A stretch of DNA of 64,000 bases. Source: Nitrospira sp. (GTDB lineage Bacteria > Nitrospirota > Nitrospiria > Nitrospirales > Nitrospiraceae). Both the position numbers and the translations under genes were made by a program. This document shows positions 49,806 through 59,277 of this stretch, piece by piece. Below the pieces are notes generated by a model that worked only from the letters and a program-made list of their open reading frames with translations, had not been told where the DNA came from and did not search any database. The first letter of the stretch is position 1; each line of letters begins with the position of its first letter. The stretch spans positions 186,001 to 250,000 of the forward strand of contig CP060500.1 of the NCBI GenBank assembly GCA_024760525.1. The letters run 5' to 3'.

Positions 49806-50221
49806 CGGGCAAGCGGAGTAGCTTCAAGTACACAATCGCCATAAGCTTCCCTGTACATTCCATTGCCGATATACGTATTCGGAGCCGATGCTGGACCAGG
49901 GACCGCTCCCAAAGCAGAAGTTGTCCGATAATTCACAATGCCAATCCCTTTCCTATTTTTATCTCGACATATTTCATCTAGCTCAACACCTAATGGCTGC
50001 TTACCCTCGTCACGTAGAAGATTGTCTGCAGAACCCCAAGCGCCTATTGTGAGAACTTCAGATCGAACAACCTGATAGCCAGGAATCTGAGCCCCCACAT
50101 AACGTCCCAACCATTTTCCCTTAGCATTTCCTTCTGTCTCAGCCGCGGCCAGAGACCCAGACCAAGAGAGACCAACAAAGAAGCAGACAATTACAACCAT
50201 CACCCGAGTCATCGATTTCAT
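49802..50221 (-). CDS. Exported protein, 139 aa
   Basis: Signal peptide about residues 1-26 (ending GSLAAAETEG). Mature part: GRYVGAQIPGYQVVRSEVLTIGAWGSADNLLRDEG and ELDEICRDKNRKGIGIVNYRTT; two cysteines. No family recognised. Base composition is lower in GC than the adjoining tra genes. The convergent toxin-antitoxin pair overlaps its 3' end. Confidence 0.6.
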   Translation of the reverse strand: MKSMTRVMVVIVCFFVGLSWSGSLAAAETEGNAKGKWLGRYVGAQIPGYQVVRSEVLTIGAWGSADNLLRDEGKQPLGVELDEICRDKNRKGIGIVNYRTTSALGAVPGPASAPNTYIGNGMYREAYGDCVLEATPLAR

Positions 50222-50245
50222 ATTTCTGCTAACCTACTTTACTGG

Positions 50246-50410
50246 TCAATCACGAGGATTCTGACTGTGATCAGGATCAAGAAACTCTCGCTGATAGTCA
50301 CTCGCCCAGCCTAGTCGCTCGAAATCGTCGTTATCTTGCCCCGGCAGCTGACCGAGAATATGCCATGCCCCACGGATATACTGCCGGATCGTGGAAAGCC
50401 AGTTCAGCAT
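50246..50410 (-). CDS. Small protein, 54 aa, after traG
   Basis: Found by reading the gap downstream of traG: ATG 50410 to TGA 50246-50248, with GGAGG upstream. Sequence MLNWLSTIRQYIRGAWHILG onward has an amphipathic helix followed by an acidic tail. Co-directional with traG (6 nt after its stop). Confidence 0.5.
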   Translation of the reverse strand: MLNWLSTIRQYIRGAWHILGQLPGQDNDDFERLGWASDYQREFLDPDHSQNPRD

Positions 50411-50416
50411 GGTCAC

Positions 50417-53400
50417 CTACCTCCGTGAAGTGCCGCTAGATATCCCTCGCTGACGCTTAAACTCTTCTCGCATACTTGTTAACTTATCATAGATCCCTCG
50501 CTGTTCAGGATCAACAGGGGCCTGAGGATCATAGGGACGGGGGCTACCACCAGAGATCTTTTCCGCAGATCGCTGAAAACGACCAAACCGCGTAGCATCC
50601 ATAGTCACCTGCCAACCAAGTCTCACCCCTTCTGCAGCTTGAGCTGCTTCCTTCCAATGACCTGGTTTATCCGGGTCAAATGCATCTGACAGCCCCAAGG
50701 CTTCCAATGACTGCTGTCCTTTCGAAACCAACGTCGAAGATTCATCAATTTTTGTATTGAGCATATAGGCGCGACTATCACGACGCTCAATTCCTTTATG
50801 CCCCTCACTCCAAATCCGCTCACCTGCCTGATTCAGGACATCACGAACGACAAACCCACCAGCCGATTCTGCTTCACGGTGACTCACTTCACGCTCATTG
50901 GTTAACCTAAACTGACCTGGGTTTTTGGGGTCTGCCTCTACATCCCCAACCCTAAACACCGGCCCCCGCTCACCTTCGTGATACCCGATCTGTTTTCCCG
51001 TTGCGGTGTTTGTGAAATGCATACTGACGATATCCCCTTCTGGAGACATCTCGATCCCCCCTGCGACACGGGCTGTGCCCTGTCCGTCCAACCCAGGAAC
51101 AAGAAACGATCCTGAAAAACTGTTCCGATTCGAGGTCTCGCTCGTCAACATCCGCCAGTCGCCTGTGCCGTCTCCGCCTCGACCAAGAGTCGACGAATGG
51201 AGATTGCCAGCGTGGTCGGCAACCCGTTTATCAACCACACCAGAAACAGCACCTGAAACGACATGCCGACTCTGGTCTTCCATAAATCTCTGTGTGCTTT
51301 TCTGCCCATCAGCTCCTTGCACATTTTGCACGGTCTCGATTGCATTAAACTTCTGTGACCCTGCTCCAGCAGAAATCACGTACCCAGTTCCCTCTCCCCC
51401 CTTTAGCTCAGATGACCCATCAGATCCAAGTCCATCCAGAGTCAACTTTCCACTCCCCACAGGCAATTCACTCAACGGCCGCGGTTCCATCGAGACCGCC
51501 AATGAGCGTTCACCAAACGCACCTCTATTAACGGCCGTCGTGGTATCCGGTGTCCGAATCAAACGATCAAACAGCGACCCTGACTTCTCCGGATCCACCG
51601 TCGCATGCCCATGCGACGTAAAATGGGTTTGCCCAATCGACTTTAAATTCCCATGTCCATCGTCTAGCCATGCCGGGGCAGTCAAAGTTTCATCATAGGT
51701 GTAATCCGACGACCCTGGATTGTTTCTCAACGTCAACTGCCGGCCACCATCGCCAATGACGCGTTGTGTCCCCCCATGATCCAAATCAGAAAAGAAGACC
51801 TGACCGTCTTTGGATTCAACATGGCCTCTGGATACGACATTATTCCCATCAATCACCGGACCGTTATAACTCCAGTTCTGACTATCCCGCCCCCCATACT
51901 TCTGAAGATGTCCGCCAACCAACTGCAGATCGTCGACCTGCATCATCATCCCTGAGGAATGCGCTTCTAACCGTGCGGACCAATCCTCAGTGGGAGCATG
52001 CATCTCCCAGCGCCCTTGCTGTGGGTTGTACGACATCTCTCCACGAAGCTCACCACGGTAGCCATCTTTATCCACCGTGAACGACGATTGAAATGGTTGC
52101 CCACTCCCATCGGCGGCCACCCCACCCTGACCATGCACCACACCCGCTAACGTCTCATGAGAGCCATCAGCATGAAACACCTCAACGTGTGAAGCCCCTG
52201 AATACGATCGTGTCAGTTCTCCAGCATTCCCCTCTGTGGTCGTCGTCATCAGCCCATGCTCGGAACTATGTTGCGTGTGTAAATTCGTCCCATCACTACT
52301 CGTCACGGTCATCCCTTTGGAGAAATCCGGCATGCCTTGGTCATTCAGTCCGACATTGCTCAACGCATACCGATGTTCACCGTGCTCCGTTGAATGCGCG
52401 GTCATCACCCCACCACTCCACGGAGAATCGGCTGAGGGGCGTGAAAAACTGGCTGTCACATCCGCCATGACAGTCTCGGTTCGCCCATTGACGCTCATCG
52501 GCACGGCCGCAGTCCCGACTGCCGTAAATAACTGTTGATGATCCCCTTGCGTGCGAAGTTCTTTGGTGAACCCCCCTTCCGACCAGGTATCGCTGAGCGA
52601 CTTCTGTTGGTTCATGCGCTGATTCCAGGTCTCGCGGTAGTCATGTTGGACATTATTGCCGTCACGGCCCATATACGACACGTCGACATGATCCCCCGAC
52701 ACCTCAAATTGAGCCGAGTGCATCTGACCATCAGCACCCTGAACCGGTTGACGCCACACCCCTCCCATATACTCATCACCGTGCTTGCTCCATGAGCCCT
52801 CGGGACCATGGTACTGCTTCGTCATGCCATCCCGGCTCACCGTCATCGAGCTCCCGTCACCATACCCAACACTCGTATTGCCCCCTTGATGATGCATCAT
52901 CGTGCCAGTACCACCACGAAAGTAACTGGACCCAGCATGGAACCCACCCGACGCATCTTGCACCATCGGGGAGTGCTCCTCCTTCAAATGCTGTCCGGGC
53001 TCCACGTACTTCCCATCCCCATGGGCATACTGCGACGCCTCATGCGCCGCAGCCGATTGCGCCCCTGCTGTAGCCCCTGTCACCGCCGAAGCCAACGAGC
53101 TCATCCCATACGCCGCGACCGTCGCCAAGGTCGGAACCGCCCAGATCAGCCGCCCTGAAAACGTATTCAGGCCAATCAAGACATTGGAATAGTCGTCAAA
53201 CGAATTGAATGAAATCAGCCCCACGGTAATCTGCGCCATCTGTTGAACCCCATACTGATACACCACAAAGTTCAAGATCGCGTACATGGGGATCCACATA
53301 AAGAGCCATCCATACCCCAATACCAATCCGCGGATGGTCGCAAACATGGCAGGACTCATGGCTAACGCCAACATGAGCGGCGTCAAAAGATACACCACAC

Positions 53401-54400
53401 TCTCCGAAACGGTCCGCATCAAGGGAACAAACCGAGCCGATATCAACGAATCCGCATACGCTTGATTCTTAATATCGGCTGTAATGGATTTCGTCATTTG
53501 CACAACCGCACTGGCGGTATCGTTCCCCTCTTCAGCAGATTGCCGATCCGCATCCTTCCACCGCTCGCGTAACAACACATTATTGATGAGTGCGCGAGGA
53601 CCCTGCCCGCTCCCCATGATATTCGTGATAAAGGCCTGCACCGGCGTTAATTCTCCATCGGGCATATCCAGGACGCCCAACACAGCACGAAATTGCCGCA
53701 TCGTCTCATCGTAATCGGGCTCACCATTCGCCAGCCCATTGACAATCCAGCGATCGTACATCTCTGGACAAGTGCTCTGCGCAAACTGATTCCCCAGTCG
53801 AATCTCGACAATCGGCAAAGCAGCGTTCGTGACCGCAATTGCCGTGACCATATTCGGAGAATTCAAAATAGGTTCACGTTGCAACCGATTCAGCTCAATC
53901 TCCCGGAACACACAATCCTTCAGATAATTGGTCACATTCGCTTGCAGATCCCCAGGGATGATTTCCTGCATCATCGTCTTCTGCATGTCGAAAAACCCTC
54001 GACCAATGGACGAATTGACCACCCGATACTCCGCCGGCAACCCAAACGTCGTCTCAACACCCACCATCGTTTGATAACTGATTTCGGAGGTCATGTAGGC
54101 CGGAAACGCCACCGCCAACGGGACATTCCCAATGACCTGATCTGGTACTCCCGGATTCACTAAATCATGCACGAGGACGGTCATTCTGATATTGAGCGTC
54201 ACCGCCAGAATAACGATCGCACCAAAGACCCATTGCCACTGAATCCGGCCACGGCCGAGGAATGACACAATGCCCCCAAACACTAAACAGACCATCCCTA
54301 AGCGCAGCAAACTTTCATACCCCCCACCCATTAAAAAGACGATGGCACGGATCACATCCGACAACACATCGCCACTTCCAAATGTGTTAATTGGCCACAT
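50417..54400 (-). CDS. traG: TraG-like mating-pair stabilisation/entry-exclusion protein
   Basis: 1327 residues against 938 in F plasmid TraG (from memory). The N-terminal 430 residues have several membrane helices (LLRLGMVCLVFGGIVSFLG; WVFGAIVILAVTLNI; VYLLTPLMLALAMSPAMFATI) and align with the TraG_N domain. The remaining 900 residues are a long hydrophilic region rich in Gly, Asp, His, Ser and Thr, with YD-like repeating beta phrases (DGSGQPFQSSFTVDKDGYRGEL; LQKYGGRDSQNWSYNG). F TraG's C-terminus acts in exclusion, so the extended tail may be a surface-specificity region. Followed by a 54-aa gene. Confidence 0.85.
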   Translation of the reverse strand: MWPINTFGSGDVLSDVIRAIVFLMGGGYESLLRLGMVCLVFGGIVSFLGRGRIQWQWVFGAIVILAVTLNIRMTVLVHDLVNPGVPDQVIGNVPLAVAFPAYMTSEISYQTMVGVETTFGLPAEYRVVNSSIGRGFFDMQKTMMQEIIPGDLQANVTNYLKDCVFREIELNRLQREPILNSPNMVTAIAVTNAALPIVEIRLGNQFAQSTCPEMYDRWIVNGLANGEPDYDETMRQFRAVLGVLDMPDGELTPVQAFITNIMGSGQGPRALINNVLLRERWKDADRQSAEEGNDTASAVVQMTKSITADIKNQAYADSLISARFVPLMRTVSESVVYLLTPLMLALAMSPAMFATIRGLVLGYGWLFMWIPMYAILNFVVYQYGVQQMAQITVGLISFNSFDDYSNVLIGLNTFSGRLIWAVPTLATVAAYGMSSLASAVTGATAGAQSAAAHEASQYAHGDGKYVEPGQHLKEEHSPMVQDASGGFHAGSSYFRGGTGTMMHHQGGNTSVGYGDGSSMTVSRDGMTKQYHGPEGSWSKHGDEYMGGVWRQPVQGADGQMHSAQFEVSGDHVDVSYMGRDGNNVQHDYRETWNQRMNQQKSLSDTWSEGGFTKELRTQGDHQQLFTAVGTAAVPMSVNGRTETVMADVTASFSRPSADSPWSGGVMTAHSTEHGEHRYALSNVGLNDQGMPDFSKGMTVTSSDGTNLHTQHSSEHGLMTTTTEGNAGELTRSYSGASHVEVFHADGSHETLAGVVHGQGGVAADGSGQPFQSSFTVDKDGYRGELRGEMSYNPQQGRWEMHAPTEDWSARLEAHSSGMMMQVDDLQLVGGHLQKYGGRDSQNWSYNGPVIDGNNVVSRGHVESKDGQVFFSDLDHGGTQRVIGDGGRQLTLRNNPGSSDYTYDETLTAPAWLDDGHGNLKSIGQTHFTSHGHATVDPEKSGSLFDRLIRTPDTTTAVNRGAFGERSLAVSMEPRPLSELPVGSGKLTLDGLGSDGSSELKGGEGTGYVISAGAGSQKFNAIETVQNVQGADGQKSTQRFMEDQSRHVVSGAVSGVVDKRVADHAGNLHSSTLGRGGDGTGDWRMLTSETSNRNSFSGSFLVPGLDGQGTARVAGGIEMSPEGDIVSMHFTNTATGKQIGYHEGERGPVFRVGDVEADPKNPGQFRLTNEREVSHREAESAGGFVVRDVLNQAGERIWSEGHKGIERRDSRAYMLNTKIDESSTLVSKGQQSLEALGLSDAFDPDKPGHWKEAAQAAEGVRLGWQVTMDATRFGRFQRSAEKISGGSPRPYDPQAPVDPEQRGIYDKLTSMREEFKRQRGISSGTSRR

Positions 54401-54418
54401 CGTAGGGGTGCTCCACGC

Positions 54419-55786
54419 TTATTGAACGTTATGCTTTTTCCGCTCCGGTCGCGCCAACGCCTTCTTTAACGTCTGCGTTGAATAATAGGTAAACGCCGGT
54501 CCATGTCCCAACCGCTCTAATTCGTACATCACTTCCCCATGAGCCGCTGATCGGACGGCATACGCTTGTTTATAGAATTCGTTCACGTCGGCAGGAAACC
54601 CAACCTGTTTCTGCGCCCAACGGGCCGACTGTTTCTCGATTTCTTTGAGTGCCCGATCAATCCATCCCCACGCAAACTGTGCTCCGAGCAAGGCTCCAAC
54701 TTGGGCCTTGAGTACCTCCGTCTGACCGGGTTTCGTCGAGTATCCCACCAGCAACCGATAGAGCGGAATGGGAGATTTATCGATCAAATCTCTCTCGACT
54801 GGGGTCAATGCAACCCCATCGACCGTCAATTTCTGCACAATGGTGTCATACATCCGTTCCGCCCGCAGCTGTGTACCCACCAAATTTGTGACATCCGTCT
54901 CGAACGGAGCCAAACACCTCACCGCATCAGCTGGACCACAATCAAGCAATCGCACAACCGTGGTCGTTCCATCCGCATTGATCAAATCCGACAGACGAAT
55001 CGTCGGGGGTAACTGCGCTGGCACTCCATCAGCCCCGACATACACCGTCCCCATCACACTCTGCATCATCTTGGCATCATCCACCGCCCAACCAGATTCA
55101 ATAAGCGCCTGATAGACAAGATTCCCCTTCGGGTCTTCGGGTGTCCCATCCAACGCTGTGGCTGCCTGCTGTGTGGTTTGGGTACGCTCCGCGTCTTGAC
55201 CAGCCCAATAGTCCATCAACGCACCACCGGCCACGCCCACTTCCTTCACCGAATCTTGAATCTTCGTCGCCACCGACGAAATCTGGTTAGGTTGGCCCCT
55301 CGCAAGCTTTGCCAGTTCTCCACCAATTTGGCAGGGAGAGAGCCGGCCGGCCGCGTTAATCGCCCGCGCCGCCGCCTCCAACTTCGAAATGATGTTTTCA
55401 CAAGGCTGACACAGCTCCATCAGCGCCAATTGGAACGCAAACCCCAAGACGGCGGACGTGCCCAGTTGTTGCAACAAATCGGTAAAACGGCCCAACGAGG
55501 GAAAAGAAATAGACCCAAGATACAAATCGATTTTTCCACACCCGGCCGAGAATCGCGGTGGCGCAAAATTCACCAAGTTGAACGTCTCATTCGGGATCCG
55601 GATCCCCATTGCTCCGCCCGTTAACGCCCCAGATACCTGGCTCTGATAAGCCCCGGGTCGCGTCATCGTGGCTCCGCCCCACCCATCGAACATCCGCTGC
55701 AATGAGTCATTGATATCCGCGTGGGATACACCCGACGATCCGAGGACACTCAACAGAATAATCAGAGCACCGATGCGTTTCGCCAT
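54419..55786 (-). CDS. traH: TraH-like pilus assembly protein
   Basis: 455 residues with signal peptide (VLGSSGVSHADI). Matches TraH: SLQRMFDGWGGATMTRPGAYQSQVSGALTGG at the mature N-terminus, FSAGCGKIDLYLGSISF, then LCQPCENIISKLEAAARAIN with the conserved CxxC. Outer-membrane or periplasmic protein of F-type systems that helps extend the pilus. 18 nt upstream of traG. Confidence 0.93.
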   Translation of the reverse strand: MAKRIGALIILLSVLGSSGVSHADINDSLQRMFDGWGGATMTRPGAYQSQVSGALTGGAMGIRIPNETFNLVNFAPPRFSAGCGKIDLYLGSISFPSLGRFTDLLQQLGTSAVLGFAFQLALMELCQPCENIISKLEAAARAINAAGRLSPCQIGGELAKLARGQPNQISSVATKIQDSVKEVGVAGGALMDYWAGQDAERTQTTQQAATALDGTPEDPKGNLVYQALIESGWAVDDAKMMQSVMGTVYVGADGVPAQLPPTIRLSDLINADGTTTVVRLLDCGPADAVRCLAPFETDVTNLVGTQLRAERMYDTIVQKLTVDGVALTPVERDLIDKSPIPLYRLLVGYSTKPGQTEVLKAQVGALLGAQFAWGWIDRALKEIEKQSARWAQKQVGFPADVNEFYKQAYAVRSAAHGEVMYELERLGHGPAFTYYSTQTLKKALARPERKKHNVQ

Positions 55787-55797
55787 ACGCCTCCGGA

Positions 55798-56697
55798 TTA
55801 AGATTTCAACGGATGTGATTTCAGACCGGCCCGATGTTGCAGAATCGTCAACACGCGGGTGCGAAGATCATCCAAGGTAATCAGCCCAGTCCCGATCGGA
55901 ACGATGAATTGCTCTTCAGGAATAGCCAAAAAGATCACAGGCACTTTATTCACCCCCAGCTGATCGCCCATCCCGTTATCTACGACTGCCTGCGGGAACT
56001 CAGGGAGCGTCCGGCCATCCTGCGTCACCGCCTTCACCGAAATCCCATAGGTGTCACTGAACACCTTCAACATCTGCGCCTGCTTCTGACAATAAGGGCA
56101 CGTCGACGTAAAGAAAAAGAACAATCCCGCCTTCTCCGAAATCCCCCGCAACACCTCATCGTCCTTTACTTGCTTCGCCTCGGCATAAATCTCATGGCCC
56201 ACCGTTGAAATCGGATTCGAGGAGCTAAAGTCATACTGCGGATGCGTATACATGACGGTCGCCCACATATCCGTAAACCGCTGAGCCCGATTGAATGTCT
56301 CCTTATGCACCTGGATATAGCTCAACACCGTTTCTTCCGTTTGGACATCCAAGGCTGCTTCTTTCTTGGCCGTGAGAAGGATTTTGAGCCAGGCGGCGGG
56401 GAGGTTCGGCAAATCGATCTTATCAACGGGAAGTTTCTTGAGCGCTTCTTTCAGCGCCAGTTGATCTTTGAAATGCTCCGGTTGGAGCGGGATTGCCGGG
56501 GAAGGAGGTAACTGTTTTGGAGTAATGTCTTGTTCCGGTTCAGGAAAGCGATCTTGATAGAAGTAATAGCCTTTCCACTCGGTCAACTCTGGGGACGGTT
56601 CCGGCTGAAAGAGTTTGTCGTAATCCGCTCGACTGGGGCTCGCGCCAGCCACCAGCACGATGCCCACCATCAACCCATACACCCAGACCGTCATCAT
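55798..56697 (-). CDS. traF: TraF-like thioredoxin-fold pilus assembly protein
   Basis: 299 residues, signal peptide ending GASPSRADYD. C-terminal thioredoxin-like domain FFFFTSTCPYCQKQAQMLKVFSDTYGISVKAV; the CPYC pair suggests redox activity, unlike F TraF which lacks it. NKVPVIFLAIP is the cis-Pro region. N-terminal domain precedes. Operates in the periplasm. 12 nt before traH. Confidence 0.92.
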   Translation of the reverse strand: MMTVWVYGLMVGIVLVAGASPSRADYDKLFQPEPSPELTEWKGYYFYQDRFPEPEQDITPKQLPPSPAIPLQPEHFKDQLALKEALKKLPVDKIDLPNLPAAWLKILLTAKKEAALDVQTEETVLSYIQVHKETFNRAQRFTDMWATVMYTHPQYDFSSSNPISTVGHEIYAEAKQVKDDEVLRGISEKAGLFFFFTSTCPYCQKQAQMLKVFSDTYGISVKAVTQDGRTLPEFPQAVVDNGMGDQLGVNKVPVIFLAIPEEQFIVPIGTGLITLDDLRTRVLTILQHRAGLKSHPLKS

Positions 56698-56717
56698 ACA
56701 CCCCCTTCTATCTATTC

Positions 56718-56725
56718 TTATTACG
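56718..56725 (-). promoter_or_regulatory. CGTAATAA motif between traU and traF
   Basis: Minus-strand CGTAATAA 20 nt upstream of the traF ATG, which has its own Shine-Dalgarno sequence (GAAGGGGG). A candidate internal promoter within the tra operon. Confidence 0.35.
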
Positions 56726-56763
56726 GTCTGGACCTTAGAGTCGGTGCGGCCCGCCTCAACACC

Positions 56764-57867
56764 TCACAAGAGACAGCAACGTTGGAGTTTCCAGAGGAGA
56801 AAGACAAAGTCATCGCCGTCGACCGGATAGGTGGAGGCCATCCCCCACATGAGCTGGGTCCGACCGATCGGCGAACAGCAACTGGTGACATTGTTCGACG
56901 TGGAGTCCGCGATCGGATACAGGAGTTGGAACTTGTACTGGCTTTTGACCATCAGAAAGGTCGGAATGTCCGTACAAATCGCGGACCCATCCGCAGCCCA
57001 ATACAGCTCGGCTCCGAATCGCGCCAGTTTTGCCAATACCCGAGTCACCACTAATGCGGCCGGCTTGATCTGTCCGCTATAGGAACCAGATGTAAATCCA
57101 GATGGCGGGTAGATGTTCCCGAATGAGCCCGCACACCAAAAGAGCGGATCAAGCGGGTACCCAAAACTCGCGGCAACGGAATCGACGGCACAGGCGGCCG
57201 TCGCCACGGGATTCGCAAAGAGAAACGCTTCGGGAAATAAAAGTAACGATAGCGGGTCATCATTCCATGCTGGATCGACTTCAGACAGATAGGCTATATC
57301 CAGGGGATTCCCCATCGAGGTCGCCATCGCACACAAGTAATCGATTCCGGTTCCCAACATGGCCCATAGTGGGAAGATGATGAAGTGGACGTGGTAGTAC
57401 GACATCTTCAGGGCCGGATCGTCTTGCGACACATCCACGAGCCCCCGATTGATGAAAGTAGGGTCACTCCCAAGTGTCGCACCATTCAAACTCGGAAAGC
57501 AGAGCGGATTGCGGACAACCTCCAGAAGGTCTGTGGGCATAAACGCCCCAAACGGAAGCCCAGGGACACAGATATAGGGCGTAAAACAAATACAGCCACA
57601 CAATTGTGGGGGATAGATGGCAGAAATTCCTGGCCCGACCGCCGGACGGACACTGTCCTCACTTAAGTTAAAGACCGTCACCCCAATCAAGGACATGGGG
57701 AAGATACATTCCCAGCAGGTTTTGGAGAAAGTCTGTTCAAAAATATTTGAGCTCGGGCAATAGGCTTCGGTGACGGCAGGACCAATCAACAAGAATCCCA
57801 CCACACACAACAACCCGACACAGAATACGGACAGGCGCAACCATCGACACTGAGCGAGGCGGCTCAC
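56764..57867 (-). CDS. traU: TraU-like protein
   Basis: 367 residues from GTG 57867. Signal or N-terminal anchor (about 12-35), then CPSSNIFEQTFSKTCWECIFPMSLIGV, and late QFLYPIADSTSNNVTSCCSPIGRTQLMWG, both highly conserved in TraU. Numerous Cys. Part of the F-type outer assembly needed for DNA transfer. Overlaps the TrbC-TraW stop by 4 nt. Confidence 0.93.
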   Translation of the reverse strand: MSRLAQCRWLRLSVFCVGLLCVVGFLLIGPAVTEAYCPSSNIFEQTFSKTCWECIFPMSLIGVTVFNLSEDSVRPAVGPGISAIYPPQLCGCICFTPYICVPGLPFGAFMPTDLLEVVRNPLCFPSLNGATLGSDPTFINRGLVDVSQDDPALKMSYYHVHFIIFPLWAMLGTGIDYLCAMATSMGNPLDIAYLSEVDPAWNDDPLSLLLFPEAFLFANPVATAACAVDSVAASFGYPLDPLFWCAGSFGNIYPPSGFTSGSYSGQIKPAALVVTRVLAKLARFGAELYWAADGSAICTDIPTFLMVKSQYKFQLLYPIADSTSNNVTSCCSPIGRTQLMWGMASTYPVDGDDFVFLLWKLQRCCLL

Positions 57868-59078
57868 AATGCAACCTCCTCGATCTTCATGACGGGGCCA
57901 TTTTGAGAGATCACGCTCGGAACATGGGCCAGCTGAAATTTGCTCACCATTTCAGGCTGGACCCAGTAGACCCGACATTGAAGTTGCTTGGCGACTTCTG
58001 ACACATCCCCGGCTGAAAGCAAGATTTTTACCCCAAGACCATACCGCTGGAGCAGCGATTGCGCGTACGTGAGTTGCTTCGCGTCACGGCCGTCGATGAC
58101 CACATACCGGTGCGATAGCGCGATCCGGGTCAAGGGATTGATCTCTGTCCCTCCCTTCACCACCACCACCGTCCCATCATGATTTAAAATGTCATGCTCA
58201 TAGCGTTGCGTGACGTCGACCGTGAATACACGGGACGACGTGGCGGGTTGCAACCCAATATTCGGCCCCTCATGCAGCCGTTCCACCACTCGCCGCTGTA
58301 AGTCCTCCCGCACCTTTCCCCAGTCGACCCGGCGCATCTGCTCCTTGAGGTACTCTTCCATGTCTTGTTCGGCAATCGGATAGCGGGACAGATCGGTCGG
58401 CACGGCGCTGATCCCCGTCAAGACGGGCATCACTGGGCGCGGCACCGTAATCGGACCGCCCATTTGCCAACTGCGCGTTTGGCCGACATACCACTCCCGC
58501 AAGGGACGGATCGTTCCTTCAGAACGGCTGAGCTGACTCAAGAGTGCCTCCAACGGGGCAGCACCCGTGACCATCAACGCCGCCTGGTCATTGACGATCG
58601 CCAAAGTCGGCACACTCGTCACACCCAACTGGCGAAAAATGATGGGATCAATCGTGGTGTGGGGAGCTTGCTGTTGTAATTCGACCGCGAGCGCTTTCGT
58701 CCGGTCGACGGTTTTACGCATGTCGTTGTCGATCATGCCGCGAAAGACCACAGTGGCCCCGAGGCGATACGCTTCACGCATATACCCCTTGAGCAACTCA
58801 TCGGGAATCGACCAGGACACGAAATAAAACACGCCTTCACGTTTCTTGATCGGCATGGCTCCCGTGGGACCCTGAACCTTCGGAGCCATACCCGCTAAGC
58901 GTTGCTTGCGAAGCTCCTGTGCATGTCGACGGATGTTTTCCACGCCCTGAAGCGGTGAGAGACTGGGTGTACCAGAACCACCCACGGTCGCAGGCTCCGC
59001 GAGACACCAGGATGGCCCTAGGACAAGTCCTGCCAGGATGCTGAGAAAGTAGAGTCTCCATTTAGACTGTCCAATCAT
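57864..59078 (-). CDS. TrbC-TraW fusion, pilus assembly
   Basis: 404 residues from ATG 59078 (GGGAGGG at close range). Signal peptide (about 1-27). The first half matches TrbC: VFYFVSWSIPDELLKGYMREAYRLGATVVFRGM and GVTSVPTLAIV. The second half matches TraW: INPLTRIALSHRYVVIDGRDAKQLTYAQSL, VKILLSAGDVSEVAKQLQCRVYWVQPEMVSKFQLAHVPSVISQNGPVMKIEEV. The two are separate genes in F. Here one polypeptide joins them, probably fixing 1:1 stoichiometry. Overlaps the small upstream gene by 17 nt. Confidence 0.87.
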   Translation of the reverse strand: MIGQSKWRLYFLSILAGLVLGPSWCLAEPATVGGSGTPSLSPLQGVENIRRHAQELRKQRLAGMAPKVQGPTGAMPIKKREGVFYFVSWSIPDELLKGYMREAYRLGATVVFRGMIDNDMRKTVDRTKALAVELQQQAPHTTIDPIIFRQLGVTSVPTLAIVNDQAALMVTGAAPLEALLSQLSRSEGTIRPLREWYVGQTRSWQMGGPITVPRPVMPVLTGISAVPTDLSRYPIAEQDMEEYLKEQMRRVDWGKVREDLQRRVVERLHEGPNIGLQPATSSRVFTVDVTQRYEHDILNHDGTVVVVKGGTEINPLTRIALSHRYVVIDGRDAKQLTYAQSLLQRYGLGVKILLSAGDVSEVAKQLQCRVYWVQPEMVSKFQLAHVPSVISQNGPVMKIEEVAL

Positions 59079-59277
59079 GGGCCCTCCCTTCTGCCACACT
59101 CCAATGAATATCCTGTGCCGGCTCGATCGGCGGTTGGGTTGACCGATAGATCACCTTCCCCGCATACCAGAGGACGCAGACCAACAGCAGCGCCTGGAAC
59201 AACGCGACCGCAATCTCCTTGGCTAGCCCGACGTCTTCCATCCACTCGGACCCTCTGAGTCTCAGAAAATTGGCCAT
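59062..59277 (-). CDS. Small membrane protein, 71 aa
   Basis: One membrane helix (about residues 22-41, EIAVALFQALLLVCVLWYAG). It overlaps both neighbours (16-17 nt each), which suggests translational coupling between the S26 peptidase and TrbC-TraW. Perhaps a TrbI-like remnant; no firm family. Confidence 0.6.
   Translation of the reverse strand: MANFLRLRGSEWMEDVGLAKEIAVALFQALLLVCVLWYAGKVIYRSTQPPIEPAQDIHWSVAEGRAHDWTV

Noticed and set aside
51006..51698. 230-aa plus-strand frame inside traG
   Set aside because: Shadow of the repetitive TraG tail.
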